A DNA stretch of 37,233 nucleotides from Clostridium thermobutyricum DSM 4928 (GTDB lineage Bacteria > Bacillota > Clostridia > Clostridiales > Clostridiaceae), in contig NZ_LTAY01000033.1 of the NCBI RefSeq assembly GCF_002050515.1, positions 1 to 37,233 of the forward strand, written 5' to 3'. Made by a program: the position numbers and the translations under genes. The first letter of the stretch is position 1. The number at the start of each line of letters is the position of its first letter. Shown here in pieces: positions 8,321-18,326 of this stretch. The notes below the pieces were generated by a model. It had not been told where the DNA came from. It saw nothing but the letters and a program-made list of their open reading frames with translations, and did not search any database.

Positions 8321-9577
8321 TTATTTTTGGCTTTTTATAATTTGTTTTATCTCTTCTAAATTATCAAGTTTTATATTAAATTCTTCTCTATCTTTCATTC
8401 TTTTTATCTTAGCTTCTTTAGTTCCTAATTCATCGTCACCTATTACTAAGTTAAATAATGCACCTATTTTATTGGCAAATTTCATTTCTGCTTTAAAACT
8501 TCTTCCTGCATGATTTATCTCTGCATTAACACCAATTTCTCTTAACTTATGAGCAAGCTTAAAGGCATACATTTTTCCTTCTTCTCCTCTAGCTGATATA
8601 TAAAGGTCTATATCATCTTCTCTTGGAACTTCAATATTTTCATCTTCTATTGTAGCTATAAGTCTTTCAATCCCCATACCAAATCCAACAGCTGGCATTT
8701 CAGGTCCACCGATTTCTTCAATTAGCTTATCGTATCTTCCTCCACCACAAACTGTATAATCATCATTTAATATTTCGAATATTGTTTTTGTATAGTAATC
8801 TAATCCTCTAACAATACCTGGATCTACTGAGTATGATATTCCTAAAACATCTAAGTACTCTTTTACTTTACTAAAATGATCATTACATGAATCACAAGTA
8901 TAATCTAATATTATAGGAGCATTTTTAGTTATTTCCTTACAACTTTTTTCTTTACAATCCAATATTCTCATAGGATTTTTTTCAAATCTAGTTTTACATG
9001 TTTCACAAAGTGAATCATAATTTTCTTTTAAGAAGGCTTTTAAAGCTTCATTATATTTAGGTCTACATTCTGGGCAACCTAAGTTATTTATATTTAATTT
9101 TAAACTTTTTAACCCAACTTTTTTAAGTACTCCCATTGCAAGAGCCATAACTTCAGCATCCATTGAAGGTTCTTTTGAACCAAACATCTCAACTCCATAT
9201 TGATGAAATTGTCTATATCTTCCTTTTTGTGCTTTTTCATATCTAAAACAAGGTGTTATATAATATAACTTTGTTGGTTGAGCCTCATTAAAAAGTCTAC
9301 TTTCAATAAATGCTCTTACTGCTGGTGCAGTTCCTTCTGGTTTTAATGTTATGCTTCTATCTCCTTTATCTTTAAAAGTGTACATTTCTTTTTGTACAAT
9401 ATCTGTAGTTTCTCCTACTCCTCTTAAAAATAATTCTGTATGCTCAAAAATTGGAGTTCTTATTTCTTTTATTCCAAAGTTTTTTGATATCTCTCTAAAT
9501 ATATTTTCAACATAGTGCCATTTATAAGCTTGACTAGGTAACATATCTTTGGTACCTTTAGGTGCTTGTATTTCCAT
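8321..9577 (-). CDS. hisS: Histidyl-tRNA synthetase
   Basis: A class II synthetase of 418 residues that charges tRNA-His. It opens with PKGTKDMLP, has motif 2 ([18 protein letters not shown]), the histidine-binding segments [12 protein letters not shown] and GGGRYDKL, and a C-terminal anticodon-binding domain starting at [12 protein letters not shown] cysteine-rich insertion with several CxxC pairs (about residues 170-235) is common in this branch. AAGGAGG precedes the ATG. It sits 13 bases after hemZ and 31 before aspS, as in many Firmicutes. No T-box leader is present because it lies inside the run. Confidence 0.97.
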   Translation of the reverse strand: MEIQAPKGTKDMLPSQAYKWHYVENIFREISKNFGIKEIRTPIFEHTELFLRGVGETTDIVQKEMYTFKDKGDRSITLKPEGTAPAVRAFIESRLFNEAQPTKLYYITPCFRYEKAQKGRYRQFHQYGVEMFGSKEPSMDAEVMALAMGVLKKVGLKSLKLNINNLGCPECRPKYNEALKAFLKENYDSLCETCKTRFEKNPMRILDCKEKSCKEITKNAPIILDYTCDSCNDHFSKVKEYLDVLGISYSVDPGIVRGLDYYTKTIFEILNDDYTVCGGGRYDKLIEEIGGPEMPAVGFGMGIERLIATIEDENIEVPREDDIDLYISARGEEGKMYAFKLAHKLREIGVNAEINHAGRSFKAEMKFANKIGALFNLVIGDDELGTKEAKIKRMKDREEFNIKLDNLEEIKQIIKSQK

Positions 9578-9590
9578 CTATATTGCCTCC

Positions 9591-11024
9591 TTAATTATTG
9601 TATATTGTATTTAAAATATTAATTTTACCCTCTATCATTTTATCTATTCTTTTGATATATTCTTTAACATCTTTAACATTTGGGTATCTTTCTATTCTTT
9701 TTGAATCTAAATTTACAATTTTTGATACTCCATCTGCTCCAAGAGCTATTATAGTTTGTCTTTCTTCTATCATTTGAATATTATAAATACATTCTTTTCC
9801 CTTCTTAGCATACCCCAAATTCTCCATATTTCCAACCATATTTTTTTGTCTGTACATATAATATGGGTAAACTTCTAAATCTTTAGAGAGTTTTGTACTT
9901 TCTTCAAACATTTTTAGTATTTCATCTTGCGATTTTATTCCTAAACCTTTTTTAAGTAAAAACTTCTCATAAAGAGTTGACCCTCTCTTTAATGATAATC
10001 CATGAACAGTTAAACTATCTGGTTTTAATTCCTTTATTTTTTCTACTGTTTTTTTTACTTCTTTTAATCCTTCTCCTGGAAGTCCAATTATAATATCCAT
10101 ATTTATATCTTCAAATCCAATTTTTCTTGCTAATTTAAAAACATTTACTGTCTCCTCTTCTGTATGCCCTCTTCCAATTAAAGAAAGAGTTTTATTATTC
10201 ATTGTTTGAGGATTAATACTTATTCTATTTACCGAATAATTTTTCATTGTTAGCAACTTATCCTTACTTATAGAATCAGGTCTACCACATTCTACTGTAA
10301 ATTCTTTTATATTTTTATCTTTAATAAAGGCTTTAAAAATACTCTCCATTATATCTTTAAACTCTAAATCTGAAACAGCTGTTGGAGTTCCTCCTCCAAA
10401 ATAAACAGTTTCTATTTGAAGATTCTTTTCTTCTATGTATCTTTTTATACTATCTATTTCTTTTTTTAAAGCTTCTAAATAAGGGTTTACAAGATTCTTA
10501 TTACTTCCTATTGGATTAGAAGAAAATGAACAATAAACACATCTAGTAGGACAAAAAGCCATTCCTATATATATTGATATTTTTCCTTGTTCTCTATTTA
10601 CAAAAAGTTTTTCAGATTTTGCAACTTCTATGCAAAGTTTAGTTTTCTCTTCTTCAGTTAAATACTTTTCCTTAAATATCTTTATTATTTCTTCATCCGT
10701 TTTTCCTTCATTTATAAGCTTTAAAGCTATTTTAGATGGCCTTATTCCAACTAATATTCCCCAAGGATGATTTTCCTTAGTTAATTCTTTTAAACTTTCA
10801 AAAATACATTTTTTTAAAGTATTTTTTATATCTCCATTATTTTTTCTCTTTAAAATGAAGCTATCTTTTTTAAAGATAACTTCATCCTTAGAGACTTTTA
10901 TTAAATAATCATAATTTAAAGTTTCATCTACAAATTTAAATTCATCTAATGGAAAATAAATATTAAACATATTATATACATCTATTCTGTATTTTAACTC
11001 ATTTAGGTTTATATTTATCTTCAT
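9591..11024 (-). CDS. hemZ: HemZ-type radical SAM protein (coproporphyrinogen III oxidase-like)
   Basis: The 477-residue protein has an N-terminal region typical of HemZ (HPWGILVGIRPSK, about residues 86-98), then a radical SAM core with Cys158, Cys162 and Cys165 in CPTRCVYCSF for a [4Fe-4S] cluster, and a GGGTPT motif for SAM binding. HemZ/HemN-like enzymes decarboxylate coproporphyrinogen III without oxygen, but many relatives do other chemistry (for example HemW-type haem chaperones), so the reaction is inferred. AAGGAG lies upstream of the ATG. The gene sits between the MBL hydrolase and hisS with 12- and 13-base gaps. No other haem genes are in the window. Confidence 0.87.
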   Translation of the reverse strand: MKININLNELKYRIDVYNMFNIYFPLDEFKFVDETLNYDYLIKVSKDEVIFKKDSFILKRKNNGDIKNTLKKCIFESLKELTKENHPWGILVGIRPSKIALKLINEGKTDEEIIKIFKEKYLTEEEKTKLCIEVAKSEKLFVNREQGKISIYIGMAFCPTRCVYCSFSSNPIGSNKNLVNPYLEALKKEIDSIKRYIEEKNLQIETVYFGGGTPTAVSDLEFKDIMESIFKAFIKDKNIKEFTVECGRPDSISKDKLLTMKNYSVNRISINPQTMNNKTLSLIGRGHTEEETVNVFKLARKIGFEDINMDIIIGLPGEGLKEVKKTVEKIKELKPDSLTVHGLSLKRGSTLYEKFLLKKGLGIKSQDEILKMFEESTKLSKDLEVYPYYMYRQKNMVGNMENLGYAKKGKECIYNIQMIEERQTIIALGADGVSKIVNLDSKRIERYPNVKDVKEYIKRIDKMIEGKINILNTIYNN

Positions 11025-11036
11025 TACTAAATCTCC

Positions 11037-11636
11037 TTAATTTAAGAATGGATTTATTTTTTTCTCAAAACCTATTGTTGTTTTTGGTCCATGTCCTGGA
11101 TAAACTTCAACTCCATCATCTAATATTAATAACTTATCTTTTATACTACTTAAAATTGTATTCATATCACCACCTGGAAAATCTGTTCTTCCTATTGAAC
11201 CTTGAAAAAGAGTATCCCCAGAAAATAGTTTTCCATCTACGAGAAAACATACGCCTCCTTGTGTATGCCCTGGAGTATGAATAACTTTTATATCTAAATT
11301 ACCTATATTAAGCTTTGTATCTTCTTTTAAGAATCCATCTGCTTTTCTTATATTACCAAAAACAGTACTATCATTTTCAACATAATTTTCTTCATTTTCA
11401 TGCATATAAAAAGGAATTTTTAAAAGTTTACTTAAATATTCAACTCCTCCTACGTGATCCATATGTGCATGTGTTAAGAGAATAAATTTAGGTTTAAAAT
11501 TTAAATCTTTTATTATTCTTTCTAATTTTAATTCATCTCCACCTGGATCTATTATTGCACCTTCTCTTGTTTTTTCATCAATTAATATATAACAATTTGC
11601 GTCATATATTCCTGCTGGGATAGCTTTTATTATCAT
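11037..11636 (-). CDS. Glyoxalase II-like metallo-beta-lactamase hydrolase
   Basis: A compact 199-residue cytosolic enzyme of the metallo-beta-lactamase fold. It has the zinc motif THAHMDHVGG, a downstream HTPGHTQGG histidine loop, the bridging aspartate in FSGDTLF, and a last histidine in YPGHGPKT. This layout matches single-domain hydroxyacylglutathione hydrolase-like (YqgX/YcbL) proteins, which cleave thioesters; clostridia usually lack glutathione, so the true substrate is uncertain. CAAGGAG precedes the start. It lies 21 bases after dtd, so co-transcription is likely. Confidence 0.9.
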   Translation of the reverse strand: MIIKAIPAGIYDANCYILIDEKTREGAIIDPGGDELKLERIIKDLNFKPKFILLTHAHMDHVGGVEYLSKLLKIPFYMHENEENYVENDSTVFGNIRKADGFLKEDTKLNIGNLDIKVIHTPGHTQGGVCFLVDGKLFSGDTLFQGSIGRTDFPGGDMNTILSSIKDKLLILDDGVEVYPGHGPKTTIGFEKKINPFLN

Positions 11637-11657
11637 TTATACCATCTCCTTGTATTA

Positions 11658-12107
11658 TTAAAATTCTTTAGAACTGTCTAATAAAATTGTTACTGGTCCA
11701 TCATTTTCTATAGAAACTTTCATATCTGCTCCAAATTCGCCACATTGAATTTTAAGTTCGGTTTCATTCATCATTTCTAAAAATTTTTTATATAATTCTT
11801 CTGCTTCTTTTGGACTCATAGAATTCATAAAATTAGGTCTTCTTCCTTTTCTACAATCTCCGTAAAGAGTAAATTGAGATATAATAAGTATTTCACCTTT
11901 TATATCATTTACTGAAAGGTTCATTCTTTCTTTTTCATCTTCAAAGATTCTTAAATTTATAATTTTATCTTTTATATATTTCAAATCTTCTATTGTATCA
12001 TCTTTAGAAATACCTATTAATACATTTAACCCTCTATTTATACTTCCTATAATTTCTCCATTTACTGTTACACTTGATTTAGATACTCTTTGAACTACCG
12101 CTCTCAT
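11658..12107 (-). CDS. dtd: D-aminoacyl-tRNA deacylase
   Basis: The 149-residue protein begins MRAVVQRV, carries the active-site ISQFTLYGD and the C-terminal NDGPVTILLD motif, and has the normal family length. DTD removes D-amino acids (and glycine) wrongly attached to tRNA, protecting translation. GAGG lies upstream of the ATG. It follows relA by 17 bases, the same neighbour as in Bacillus (relA-dtd). Confidence 0.97.
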   Translation of the reverse strand: MRAVVQRVSKSSVTVNGEIIGSINRGLNVLIGISKDDTIEDLKYIKDKIINLRIFEDEKERMNLSVNDIKGEILIISQFTLYGDCRKGRRPNFMNSMSPKEAEELYKKFLEMMNETELKIQCGEFGADMKVSIENDGPVTILLDSSKEF

Positions 12108-12124
12108 TTTTCAAAACCTCTTTT

Positions 12125-14308
12125 CTAACTATTCATTCTATATACATCTAATATTCCTTTAAGATTTCTTATTTTTCTCATAAGCTCTTTAAGCTGATCT
12201 ATAGATTTTATTTTTACCTTTAAGTTTATTATTGCAACATTATTTTTAGCAGAATTAGCATTTAAAGCTGTTAGTACTAACCCTGATTCATTAATTATAA
12301 TCATTAAATCTGATAAAATTCCAAGCCTATCCTCAGCTTTTATTTGCACTTCTGCAACATAAGCTGATTTTTTATCTTCCCCAAAGCTTGCTTCAAGCAC
12401 CTTATCTGGATCTTCTTTTATCAAATTTTGAAGATTAGAACAATCTTTTCTATGAATTGAAACTCCTCTTCCTTTAGTTATATAGCCTAAAACTTCATCT
12501 CCTGGTACAGGATTACAACACCTTGCAAAACGAACCATTATGTTACTAAGTCCTTTTACAACTACTCCATATTCTTTATTTTTATCTATTGATTTATTTC
12601 CTTTTGCTAATTGCTCTTCTACATTTTTATCTTCTACTTCTTTAGTTATCTTTTCAAAAGGATCAATTAATTCTTCTTTTACTTTATTTGTAAAAGATAC
12701 TGGATTTATTACTCCTATTCCTATAGCTCCAAAAAGTTCTTCTTGAGTATGAACATTATATTTTTTTTGAATTTTATCATTAGAAATAGCTTTGTTTAAT
12801 ATATTTAAATGGATACCTTTTTTCTTTAATTCTTTTTCTAATATATCTCTACCAACTGATATATTTTCTTCTCTTTTTGCTCTTTTGAACCATTGTCTTA
12901 TCTTACTTTTAGCCTGATTACTTTTAGCTATATTAAGCCAATCCATTTTAGGACCATTAGCAACTTTAGAAGTAATTATCTCCACAATTTCTCCAGTCCT
13001 TAAATTATAATCCAATGGAACAATTTTCCCATTAACTTTTGCTCCTACACATCTATTTCCTACATCTGTATGAATTCTATATGCAAAGTCTATTGGAGTT
13101 GATCCACTTGGTAAATTTATAACAACACCCTTTGGTGTAAATACAAAAACCTCATCTGAAAAAAGATCAATTTTGAATCCTTCCATAAATTCTTCCGCAT
13201 CAGATGTTTCTTTTTGCCATTCAAGTATATCTCTAAGCCAAGCAAGCTTTGTTTCAAAATTCATCTCTTTTTTTTCTTCTGAACCTTCTTTATATTTCCA
13301 ATGAGCTGCTATTCCGTACTCAGCAGTTTTATGCATTTCAAAAGTTCTTATTTGTATTTCAAAGGTTTTACCTTGTGGTCCTATTACTGTTGTATGTAAT
13401 GATTGATACATATTAGGTTTTGGCATAGCTATATAATCTTTAAATCTTCCAGGAATAGGCTTATATATTGTATGTACTATTCCTAAAACTCCATAACAAT
13501 CCTTTACAGAGTTAACAAGTACCCTAATTGCTGTCAAATCAAAAATTTGTTCTATATTCTTATTCTTCTTAACCATTTTTCTATATATAGAATAGAAATG
13601 TTTAGGTCTTCCATCTATATCTGCATCTATCCCTGCATTTTCCAAGTTATTTCCTAAGTCTTCTACTATAGAAGCTATATATTCTTCTCTTTCAATTCTC
13701 TTTTCAGCAATTTTAGCCACTAAATCATAATACTCTTCTTCGTGTAAATATCTAAATGATATATCTTCAAGTTCCCATTTTATTTTTGACATACCTAATC
13801 TATGAGCAAGTGGTGCATAAATCTCTAAAGTTTCTTTAGCTTTTATCTTTCTTTTTTCTTTAGACATATATTTAAGAGTTCTAAGATTATGAAGTCTATC
13901 TGCTAATTTTATTATTATAACTCTTATATCTTTCGCCATAGCAAGAAGCATCTTTCTAACATTATCTGCTTGTTGCTCTTCTTTTGTCTTATATTTTATT
14001 TTACCAAGCTTTGTAACTCCATCAACAAGATTAGTAACTTCCTCACCAAAAAGATCTTTTACCTGATCATAAGTATACTCTGTATCTTCAATTACATCAT
14101 GAAGAAGACCAGCTATTATAGTATCTGTATCCATTCCAAGTTCTGCTAATATAACAGCTACATCTATTGGGTGTGTAATATATGGTTCTCCTGATGCTCT
14201 CATCTGATTTTCATGAGCTTTTTCGGCAAATTCATAAGCTTTTTTAACTTTTTCTATATCTACATTATTACAATTTTTATTTATAGCTTTTATTAATTTA
14301 TCTATCAT
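12125..14308 (-). CDS. relA: Bifunctional (p)ppGpp synthetase/hydrolase
   Basis: The 727-residue protein has the full Rel layout: an N-terminal HD hydrolase domain (His46 in THPIDVA, His70-Asp71 and EDT at 74-76, then LADRLHNLRTL), the synthetase domain (GRFKDYIAMPKPN and EIQIRT), a TGS domain, a CC-containing zinc-finger-like region (FARCCNPVPGD) and a C-terminal ACT domain. The RFKD form of the synthetase loop and the intact HD residues point to a bifunctional enzyme, as expected for a sole long Rel. The ribosome site GGGAG is rather far (12 bases) from the ATG. It heads the run ending in aspS; I could not place its promoter with confidence. Confidence 0.97.
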   Translation of the reverse strand: MIDKLIKAINKNCNNVDIEKVKKAYEFAEKAHENQMRASGEPYITHPIDVAVILAELGMDTDTIIAGLLHDVIEDTEYTYDQVKDLFGEEVTNLVDGVTKLGKIKYKTKEEQQADNVRKMLLAMAKDIRVIIIKLADRLHNLRTLKYMSKEKRKIKAKETLEIYAPLAHRLGMSKIKWELEDISFRYLHEEEYYDLVAKIAEKRIEREEYIASIVEDLGNNLENAGIDADIDGRPKHFYSIYRKMVKKNKNIEQIFDLTAIRVLVNSVKDCYGVLGIVHTIYKPIPGRFKDYIAMPKPNMYQSLHTTVIGPQGKTFEIQIRTFEMHKTAEYGIAAHWKYKEGSEEKKEMNFETKLAWLRDILEWQKETSDAEEFMEGFKIDLFSDEVFVFTPKGVVINLPSGSTPIDFAYRIHTDVGNRCVGAKVNGKIVPLDYNLRTGEIVEIITSKVANGPKMDWLNIAKSNQAKSKIRQWFKRAKREENISVGRDILEKELKKKGIHLNILNKAISNDKIQKKYNVHTQEELFGAIGIGVINPVSFTNKVKEELIDPFEKITKEVEDKNVEEQLAKGNKSIDKNKEYGVVVKGLSNIMVRFARCCNPVPGDEVLGYITKGRGVSIHRKDCSNLQNLIKEDPDKVLEASFGEDKKSAYVAEVQIKAEDRLGILSDLMIIINESGLVLTALNANSAKNNVAIINLKVKIKSIDQLKELMRKIRNLKGILDVYRMNS

Positions 14309-14363
14309 AGTAGGATTACTCTCCCTTAAAAATAGTTTTCAACTAAGAATTTCTAAAATCAAA

Positions 14364-14383
14364 GGCTGGTTACCAAACCAGCC
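14364..14383 (-). terminator. Hairpin between apt and relA
   Basis: An 8-bp GC-rich stem GGCTGGTT / AACCAGCC with a 4-base loop lies 47 bases past the apt stop codon. The minus-strand tail is TTTGATTTTAG, a modest T tract, so it may be a leaky terminator that lets some apt transcripts continue into relA. Confidence 0.65.
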
Positions 14384-14429
14384 ATTCTTTATTATAATTA
14401 TATATTATTGTAATTATATTTTCAATGTT

Positions 14430-14948
14430 TTAAATATCATATTTAACTAATGACATAACATCATACTTTTCTAACTTATCTTTACCATTTAACTCTGTTA
14501 ATTCAATAACAAAATCCATTGAAACAACTTCTCCACCTGCAAGCTCAACAAGTTTAGCAACTGCTTCTATAGTTCCTCCTGTTGCTAAAAGATCATCTAC
14601 TATTGCAACTCTTTGTCCTTTTTTTATTGAATTTTTATGAATTTGAAGTGAATCAGTTCCATATTCTAATGAATAATCTATACTTAAAGTTTCACCTGGT
14701 AATTTTCCTGGTTTTCTTACTGGAACGAAACCACAACCTAAAGCATATGCTACTGGAACTCCAAATATGAATCCTCTTGCTTCTGGTCCTACTACTAAAT
14801 CTATATTTTTATCTTTTAAATGCTCAACTATAGCATCAACTGATGCTCTTAATCCCTCTCCTTCACCAATTAATGTAGTGATATCTTTAAAACTTATACC
14901 TTCTTTTGGGAAATTTTCTATTATTCCTATTTTTTCTTTAAAATCCAT
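14430..14948 (-). CDS. apt: Adenine phosphoribosyltransferase
   Basis: The 172-residue enzyme makes AMP from adenine and PRPP. It shows [11 protein letters not shown] at the N-terminus, GPEARGF, the flexible-loop region [10 protein letters not shown], and the PRPP-binding motif [13 protein letters not shown] near the C-terminus. GGAGG precedes the ATG. It is 19 bases after the RecJ-like gene and upstream of relA, the conserved recJ-apt-relA order of Firmicutes, and probably shares the promoter ahead of the RecJ-like gene. Confidence 0.97.
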   Translation of the reverse strand: MDFKEKIGIIENFPKEGISFKDITTLIGEGEGLRASVDAIVEHLKDKNIDLVVGPEARGFIFGVPVAYALGCGFVPVRKPGKLPGETLSIDYSLEYGTDSLQIHKNSIKKGQRVAIVDDLLATGGTIEAVAKLVELAGGEVVSMDFVIELTELNGKDKLEKYDVMSLVKYDI

Positions 14949-14967
14949 AACTAATCCTCCATAATAA

Positions 14968-15834
14968 CTAATTTTTTTGTTTACTTATGTTATGTAAATA
15001 TTTAACTATCTGCTTTGCTCTATCTCTATCATCAGTGATAAGTAATTCTAATATTATTCTTCCATTATTAACCATCCCAACAGCACTAATTGCCGGTGTA
15101 ATAAAGTTTGTAATCTGATCTATTCCTTCTTCTACTTTATTATTCATATGATTATAATCTATTATTGACCTTAATCCTATATTATTTGTATTTTCTAAAA
15201 ACTTTTTACCTTCTTTTAAAACAACACCATTTTCTCCTGTAATGGAAAGCTTAGGATATAAATTCCATCTTGTTCCTATAAATATTAAATCCAAATATTT
15301 ATTTATACTTTTCATATTATAATAAATTGCAACTGCTTGCATAAGTTTAAAAGCTAATATAGATAAAGATAATGTCTTGTACCTATATTGGCAACTTTTT
15401 TGTCTAGGATTTATATATATATAATTTCTCTTAAAATCATTTTTATCGTTTTCTAAAACTATTAAATCTATTTTTAAATTTTTACACAAATTCACAACTT
15501 CTTCAGATTCTAAATCTATACCTAATGTTATAAGTAAATCTGCCCCTAAAAAGTCCACTCTTTCTTTTATATTAAATGAGTTTATTTTACTCTTTAAATC
15601 TTCACTTTCATGAATAAGATATTCTACATCTGCATTTAGATATTTGAGTACTAAGCTTAAGGAAGCAATTGCACAAATACCATCTACAGTGTTTATTCCA
15701 TAGACAACTATCTTTTTTCTACTATTAATAGCATCACTAAGAGTTTCTATAGCCTTATTCATATCTTTTAGTATAAAAGGATTATATCCTGTTATATAAT
15801 TAGGGCAATATATGCTCTCCCAAAACTTTCGCAT
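14968..15834 (-). CDS. Degenerate RecJ/DHH-family protein (probable pseudoenzyme) at the recJ locus
   Basis: The 288-residue protein aligns by eye with the DHH core of Rec[14 protein letters not shown], a Walker-like [10 protein letters not shown] where RecJ has [15 protein letters not shown] (RecJ ITVDCGI), IVLENDKND (RecJ IVTDHHEP), [28 protein letters not shown] (RecJ LDLVALGTIADVVP), and [10 protein letters not shown] (RecJ GPRINAAGR). Nearly every metal-binding Asp/His is replaced; Asp51 is the main survivor. The DHHA1 and OB domains (about 270 residues) are absent, and apt starts right after. The frame is intact with its own promoter. GGAGGAG sits nine bases before the chosen ATG; an earlier in-frame ATG has no ribosome site. 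Nuclease activity is unlikely; a structural or regulatory role, or slow decay, is inference. Confidence 0.85.
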   Translation of the reverse strand: MRKFWESIYCPNYITGYNPFILKDMNKAIETLSDAINSRKKIVVYGINTVDGICAIASLSLVLKYLNADVEYLIHESEDLKSKINSFNIKERVDFLGADLLITLGIDLESEEVVNLCKNLKIDLIVLENDKNDFKRNYIYINPRQKSCQYRYKTLSLSILAFKLMQAVAIYYNMKSINKYLDLIFIGTRWNLYPKLSITGENGVVLKEGKKFLENTNNIGLRSIIDYNHMNNKVEEGIDQITNFITPAISAVGMVNNGRIILELLITDDRDRAKQIVKYLHNISKQKN

Positions 15835-15871
15835 GATTATTATCTCCTCCACAAAATTAGAAAACAATAAT

Positions 15872-15900
15872 ATTATAAGTTAAAACTGTGAATTTTACAA
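15872..15900 (-). promoter_or_regulatory. Promoter of the RecJ-like gene and apt
   Basis: On the minus strand TTGTAA and TATAAT are separated by exactly 17 bases, with a leader of about 30 bases before the RecJ-like start. It lies just upstream of the secF terminator, so this unit is independent of secDF. Confidence 0.65.
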
Positions 15901-15920
15901 ATGTTTATTAAAAAAATTAA

Positions 15921-15956
15921 AAAAAACCCTTAAAATATATATTTTAAGGGTTTTTT
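15921..15956 (-). terminator. Terminator after secF
   Basis: A perfect 36-base palindrome (arms AAAAAACCCTTAAAATAT and its complement) lies 9 bases past the secF stop. The minus strand runs on into a T-rich tract, and the plus strand also has eight T, so it may work both ways. Confidence 0.85.
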
Positions 15957-15965
15957 TTGATTATT

Positions 15966-16862
15966 TTATGGTAATTCTTCGACAACTACTTCTTTTTTTC
16001 TCTTACCTTTTTTAAGAGATCTATCTTTTAACATAACCCAAACTGGTGATGCTATAAATATTGAAGAATAAGCTCCTGCTGCTATACCCACTATTAATGG
16101 GAAAGCAAAATCTCTTACACTTGGTACAAAAATATAAACTGCTATTATTGTTACAAGTGTAGTTGCTGTTGTATTTATTGATCTTGCCATTGTTTGATTT
16201 ACACTTTTATTAGCAACTTCTCTTGGAGAAGTTCTTTTTATGAACTTCATATTTTCTCTTATTCTATCAAATATAACTATACTATCATTCATTGAATATC
16301 CTACTACTGTAAGTATTGCAGCTATGAATGGTGAGTTTACTGTTATATTAAATATTGCATAAACACTAACTGTTATTAAAATATCATGGAATAGTGCTAT
16401 AAGTGCTGCTAATCCAAATTTAAACTCAAATCTTATAGCTATATAAACAAGCATACATATAAATGCAATACCTAAAGCTATAATTGCATTATCTGTTAGC
16501 TCTTTTCCAATAGATGCTCCTATTTGATTTTGAGATACAAGTGCTTTATCTCCTACTTTAAACTCAGTTTTGAATTTATTAAATATTTCAGTTACTTGCT
16601 CTGAAGTAAGATTAGCAGATTTTATTTCATATTCATTTGAATTTACTGTATTTGTTGTTGCATCATTTACATATTCATTAACTATTTTATCTGCTTGAGC
16701 TTTATTAAACCCATTACCTAAATCAAAAATAACTTGAGTACCACCTTTAAAGTCTATACCAAAGTTTAAACCACCTCTATAAATCATGCATCCTATACCA
16801 ATTATTATTACTATTAGAGATAAAGAAAACCAAATTTTCCATTTGTCAATAATCTTAAGCAT
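15966..16862 (-). CDS. secF: Protein translocase subunit SecF
   Basis: The 298-residue membrane protein helps the SecYEG channel move proteins using the proton motive force. It has a first transmembrane segment at about 12-29, the GLNFGIDFKGGT motif, an extracytoplasmic domain, and five C-terminal membrane segments containing YSMNDSIVIFDRIRENM, the SecF signature. Its ATG overlaps the last bases of secD by 8 bases, so the two are translationally coupled; AAGGAGG lies inside the secD end. The short charged tail (KKGKRKKEV) is cytoplasmic. Confidence 0.97.
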   Translation of the reverse strand: MLKIIDKWKIWFSLSLIVIIIGIGCMIYRGGLNFGIDFKGGTQVIFDLGNGFNKAQADKIVNEYVNDATTNTVNSNEYEIKSANLTSEQVTEIFNKFKTEFKVGDKALVSQNQIGASIGKELTDNAIIALGIAFICMLVYIAIRFEFKFGLAALIALFHDILITVSVYAIFNITVNSPFIAAILTVVGYSMNDSIVIFDRIRENMKFIKRTSPREVANKSVNQTMARSINTTATTLVTIIAVYIFVPSVRDFAFPLIVGIAAGAYSSIFIASPVWVMLKDRSLKKGKRKKEVVVEELP

Positions 16863-18114
16863 TTTCTTTTACCTCCTTTTTCACTCTAAATGCACTTAAC
16901 TTCTTTAATATTCCCATATCATAAGCTAAATCTAATAAGAATTTAGTTACAAGTAAACCTGTAAATAAACTTATTATTATACCTATCATAAGAGTTATTG
17001 CAAATCCTTTTACAGAACCTGAACCAAAGAAGTATAAAATTAGAGCTGCTATTATTGTAGTCATATTTGAATCTACAATTGAAGACATAGCATTTTGATA
17101 TCCTCTTTTAATTGATGATTTTACAGTTACTCCACGAGCTAACTCTTCTCTCGTCCTTTCAAATATTAAGACATTGGCATCAACTGCCATACCTATGGTT
17201 AGCAGTAATCCAGCTATTCCTGGTAATGTTAGTGTAACTCCAATTTCTACGAAAGCTAATAAAACTAATGTAACATAGAATGTTAAAGCTATACTTGCAA
17301 TAAATCCTGGAATTCTATAATAAAGTATCATAAATAAGAATACTATACCAACACCTATAATTCCTGCTTTTACTGCATTAGGTAATGCTGTTGCTCCAAG
17401 TTGAGCTCCTACTGTTTGTTGTGAAACTGCTTTTATTGGAACTGGTAAAGCTCCTGAATTAATAAGTCCAGCTAAATTTTGGGCTGCTTGAATACTTCCA
17501 CTTCCTGTTATAACTGCTTCTCCATTATCTATTTGACTTTGAACAGTTGGATCAGTTAATGTTTCATTATCCATTTTAATTGCGATTTTTTGACCTATAA
17601 ATTCTTTTGTTGCTTCTGCAAATTTTTGTGTACCTTCTGATGTGAATTTAAGTGATACTACTGGTTGGTTTGTTTGTTGATCAATTACTGCTGATGCTTT
17701 TTCAACATCTTTACCAGTTAATATAACTTTTCCATCTGGCCCTACAAAAGTAAGGTCACCTGTTTGACTTAATGTTTTAACTATACCTTCAGAATCATAT
17801 TTTCCTGGAATATCAACTCTTATTCTATTTGATCCTTCAGTTGTAACAACTGTTTCCGCTACTCCGAGCTTATTAACTCTCAGTTGTATTAAGTCTTTTG
17901 TTTTTTCTAAATCTTCATGACTTACATTAGGTTGCGTTATTTCAAGTAATACTGAGACTCCACCTTGTAAATCAAGACCTTTAGTTATTGTTTGGTTAAA
18001 TGATTTAACCTCCCATCCGCCTATTTCTACGCCTCTAAAGCAAACAATTGCAAAAAGAATAATTGCTAGGGTACAAATTATAAAAATAGCCGTACTTTTA
18101 CCTTTGGACTTCAT
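16855..18114 (-). CDS. secD: Protein translocase subunit SecD
   Basis: The 419-residue partner of SecF has one N-terminal membrane segment (about 8-28), the KGLDLQGG motif, the large P1-type outer domain, and a C-terminal membrane bundle with AVDANVLIFERTREEL, the SecD signature. SecD and SecF are separate genes here, unlike the fused SecDF of Bacillus. AAGGGGG precedes the ATG. A candidate promoter lies about 140 bases upstream, downstream of the yajC terminator. Confidence 0.97.
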   Translation of the reverse strand: MKSKGKSTAIFIICTLAIILFAIVCFRGVEIGGWEVKSFNQTITKGLDLQGGVSVLLEITQPNVSHEDLEKTKDLIQLRVNKLGVAETVVTTEGSNRIRVDIPGKYDSEGIVKTLSQTGDLTFVGPDGKVILTGKDVEKASAVIDQQTNQPVVSLKFTSEGTQKFAEATKEFIGQKIAIKMDNETLTDPTVQSQIDNGEAVITGSGSIQAAQNLAGLINSGALPVPIKAVSQQTVGAQLGATALPNAVKAGIIGVGIVFLFMILYYRIPGFIASIALTFYVTLVLLAFVEIGVTLTLPGIAGLLLTIGMAVDANVLIFERTREELARGVTVKSSIKRGYQNAMSSIVDSNMTTIIAALILYFFGSGSVKGFAITLMIGIIISLFTGLLVTKFLLDLAYDMGILKKLSAFRVKKEVKENA

Positions 18115-18180
18115 CTTTATCCCCCTTTGTTATTTATTCATATTTCATATTTGTTCCCAATCCGTTATCAGATTATTCTA

Positions 18181-18196
18181 TAAAATATATATTTTA
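18181..18196. repeat. AT-only palindrome in the secD leader
   Basis: TAAAATATATATTTTA is a perfect 16-base palindrome about 70 bases before secD. It is pure A/T, so chance is a real explanation in this genome. Confidence 0.3.
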
Positions 18197-18257
18197 TTAA
18201 AATATTTTATATTTTTATCTTATATAATTGGTATTTCTTATATAAAAATCAAATAAC

Positions 18258-18263
18258 ATTATA
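18258..18263 (-). promoter_or_regulatory. Candidate -10 box of secDF
   Basis: TATAAT on the minus strand lies about 145 bases before secD; the -35 (TTTATA at 17 bases) is poor. If used, it gives a leader of roughly 135 AT-rich bases. Confidence 0.4.
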
Positions 18264-18326
18264 ACATATTCCATATTTTTTATAAAGAAAATGCTTTATT
18301 TTATAATTTTTTCTTAATATTATAAA

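Noticed and set aside
14430..15834. A frameshifted full-length recJ
   Set aside because: apt begins 19 bases after the RecJ-like stop, so there is no room for the missing C-terminal half in any frame; this is a deletion, not a frameshift.
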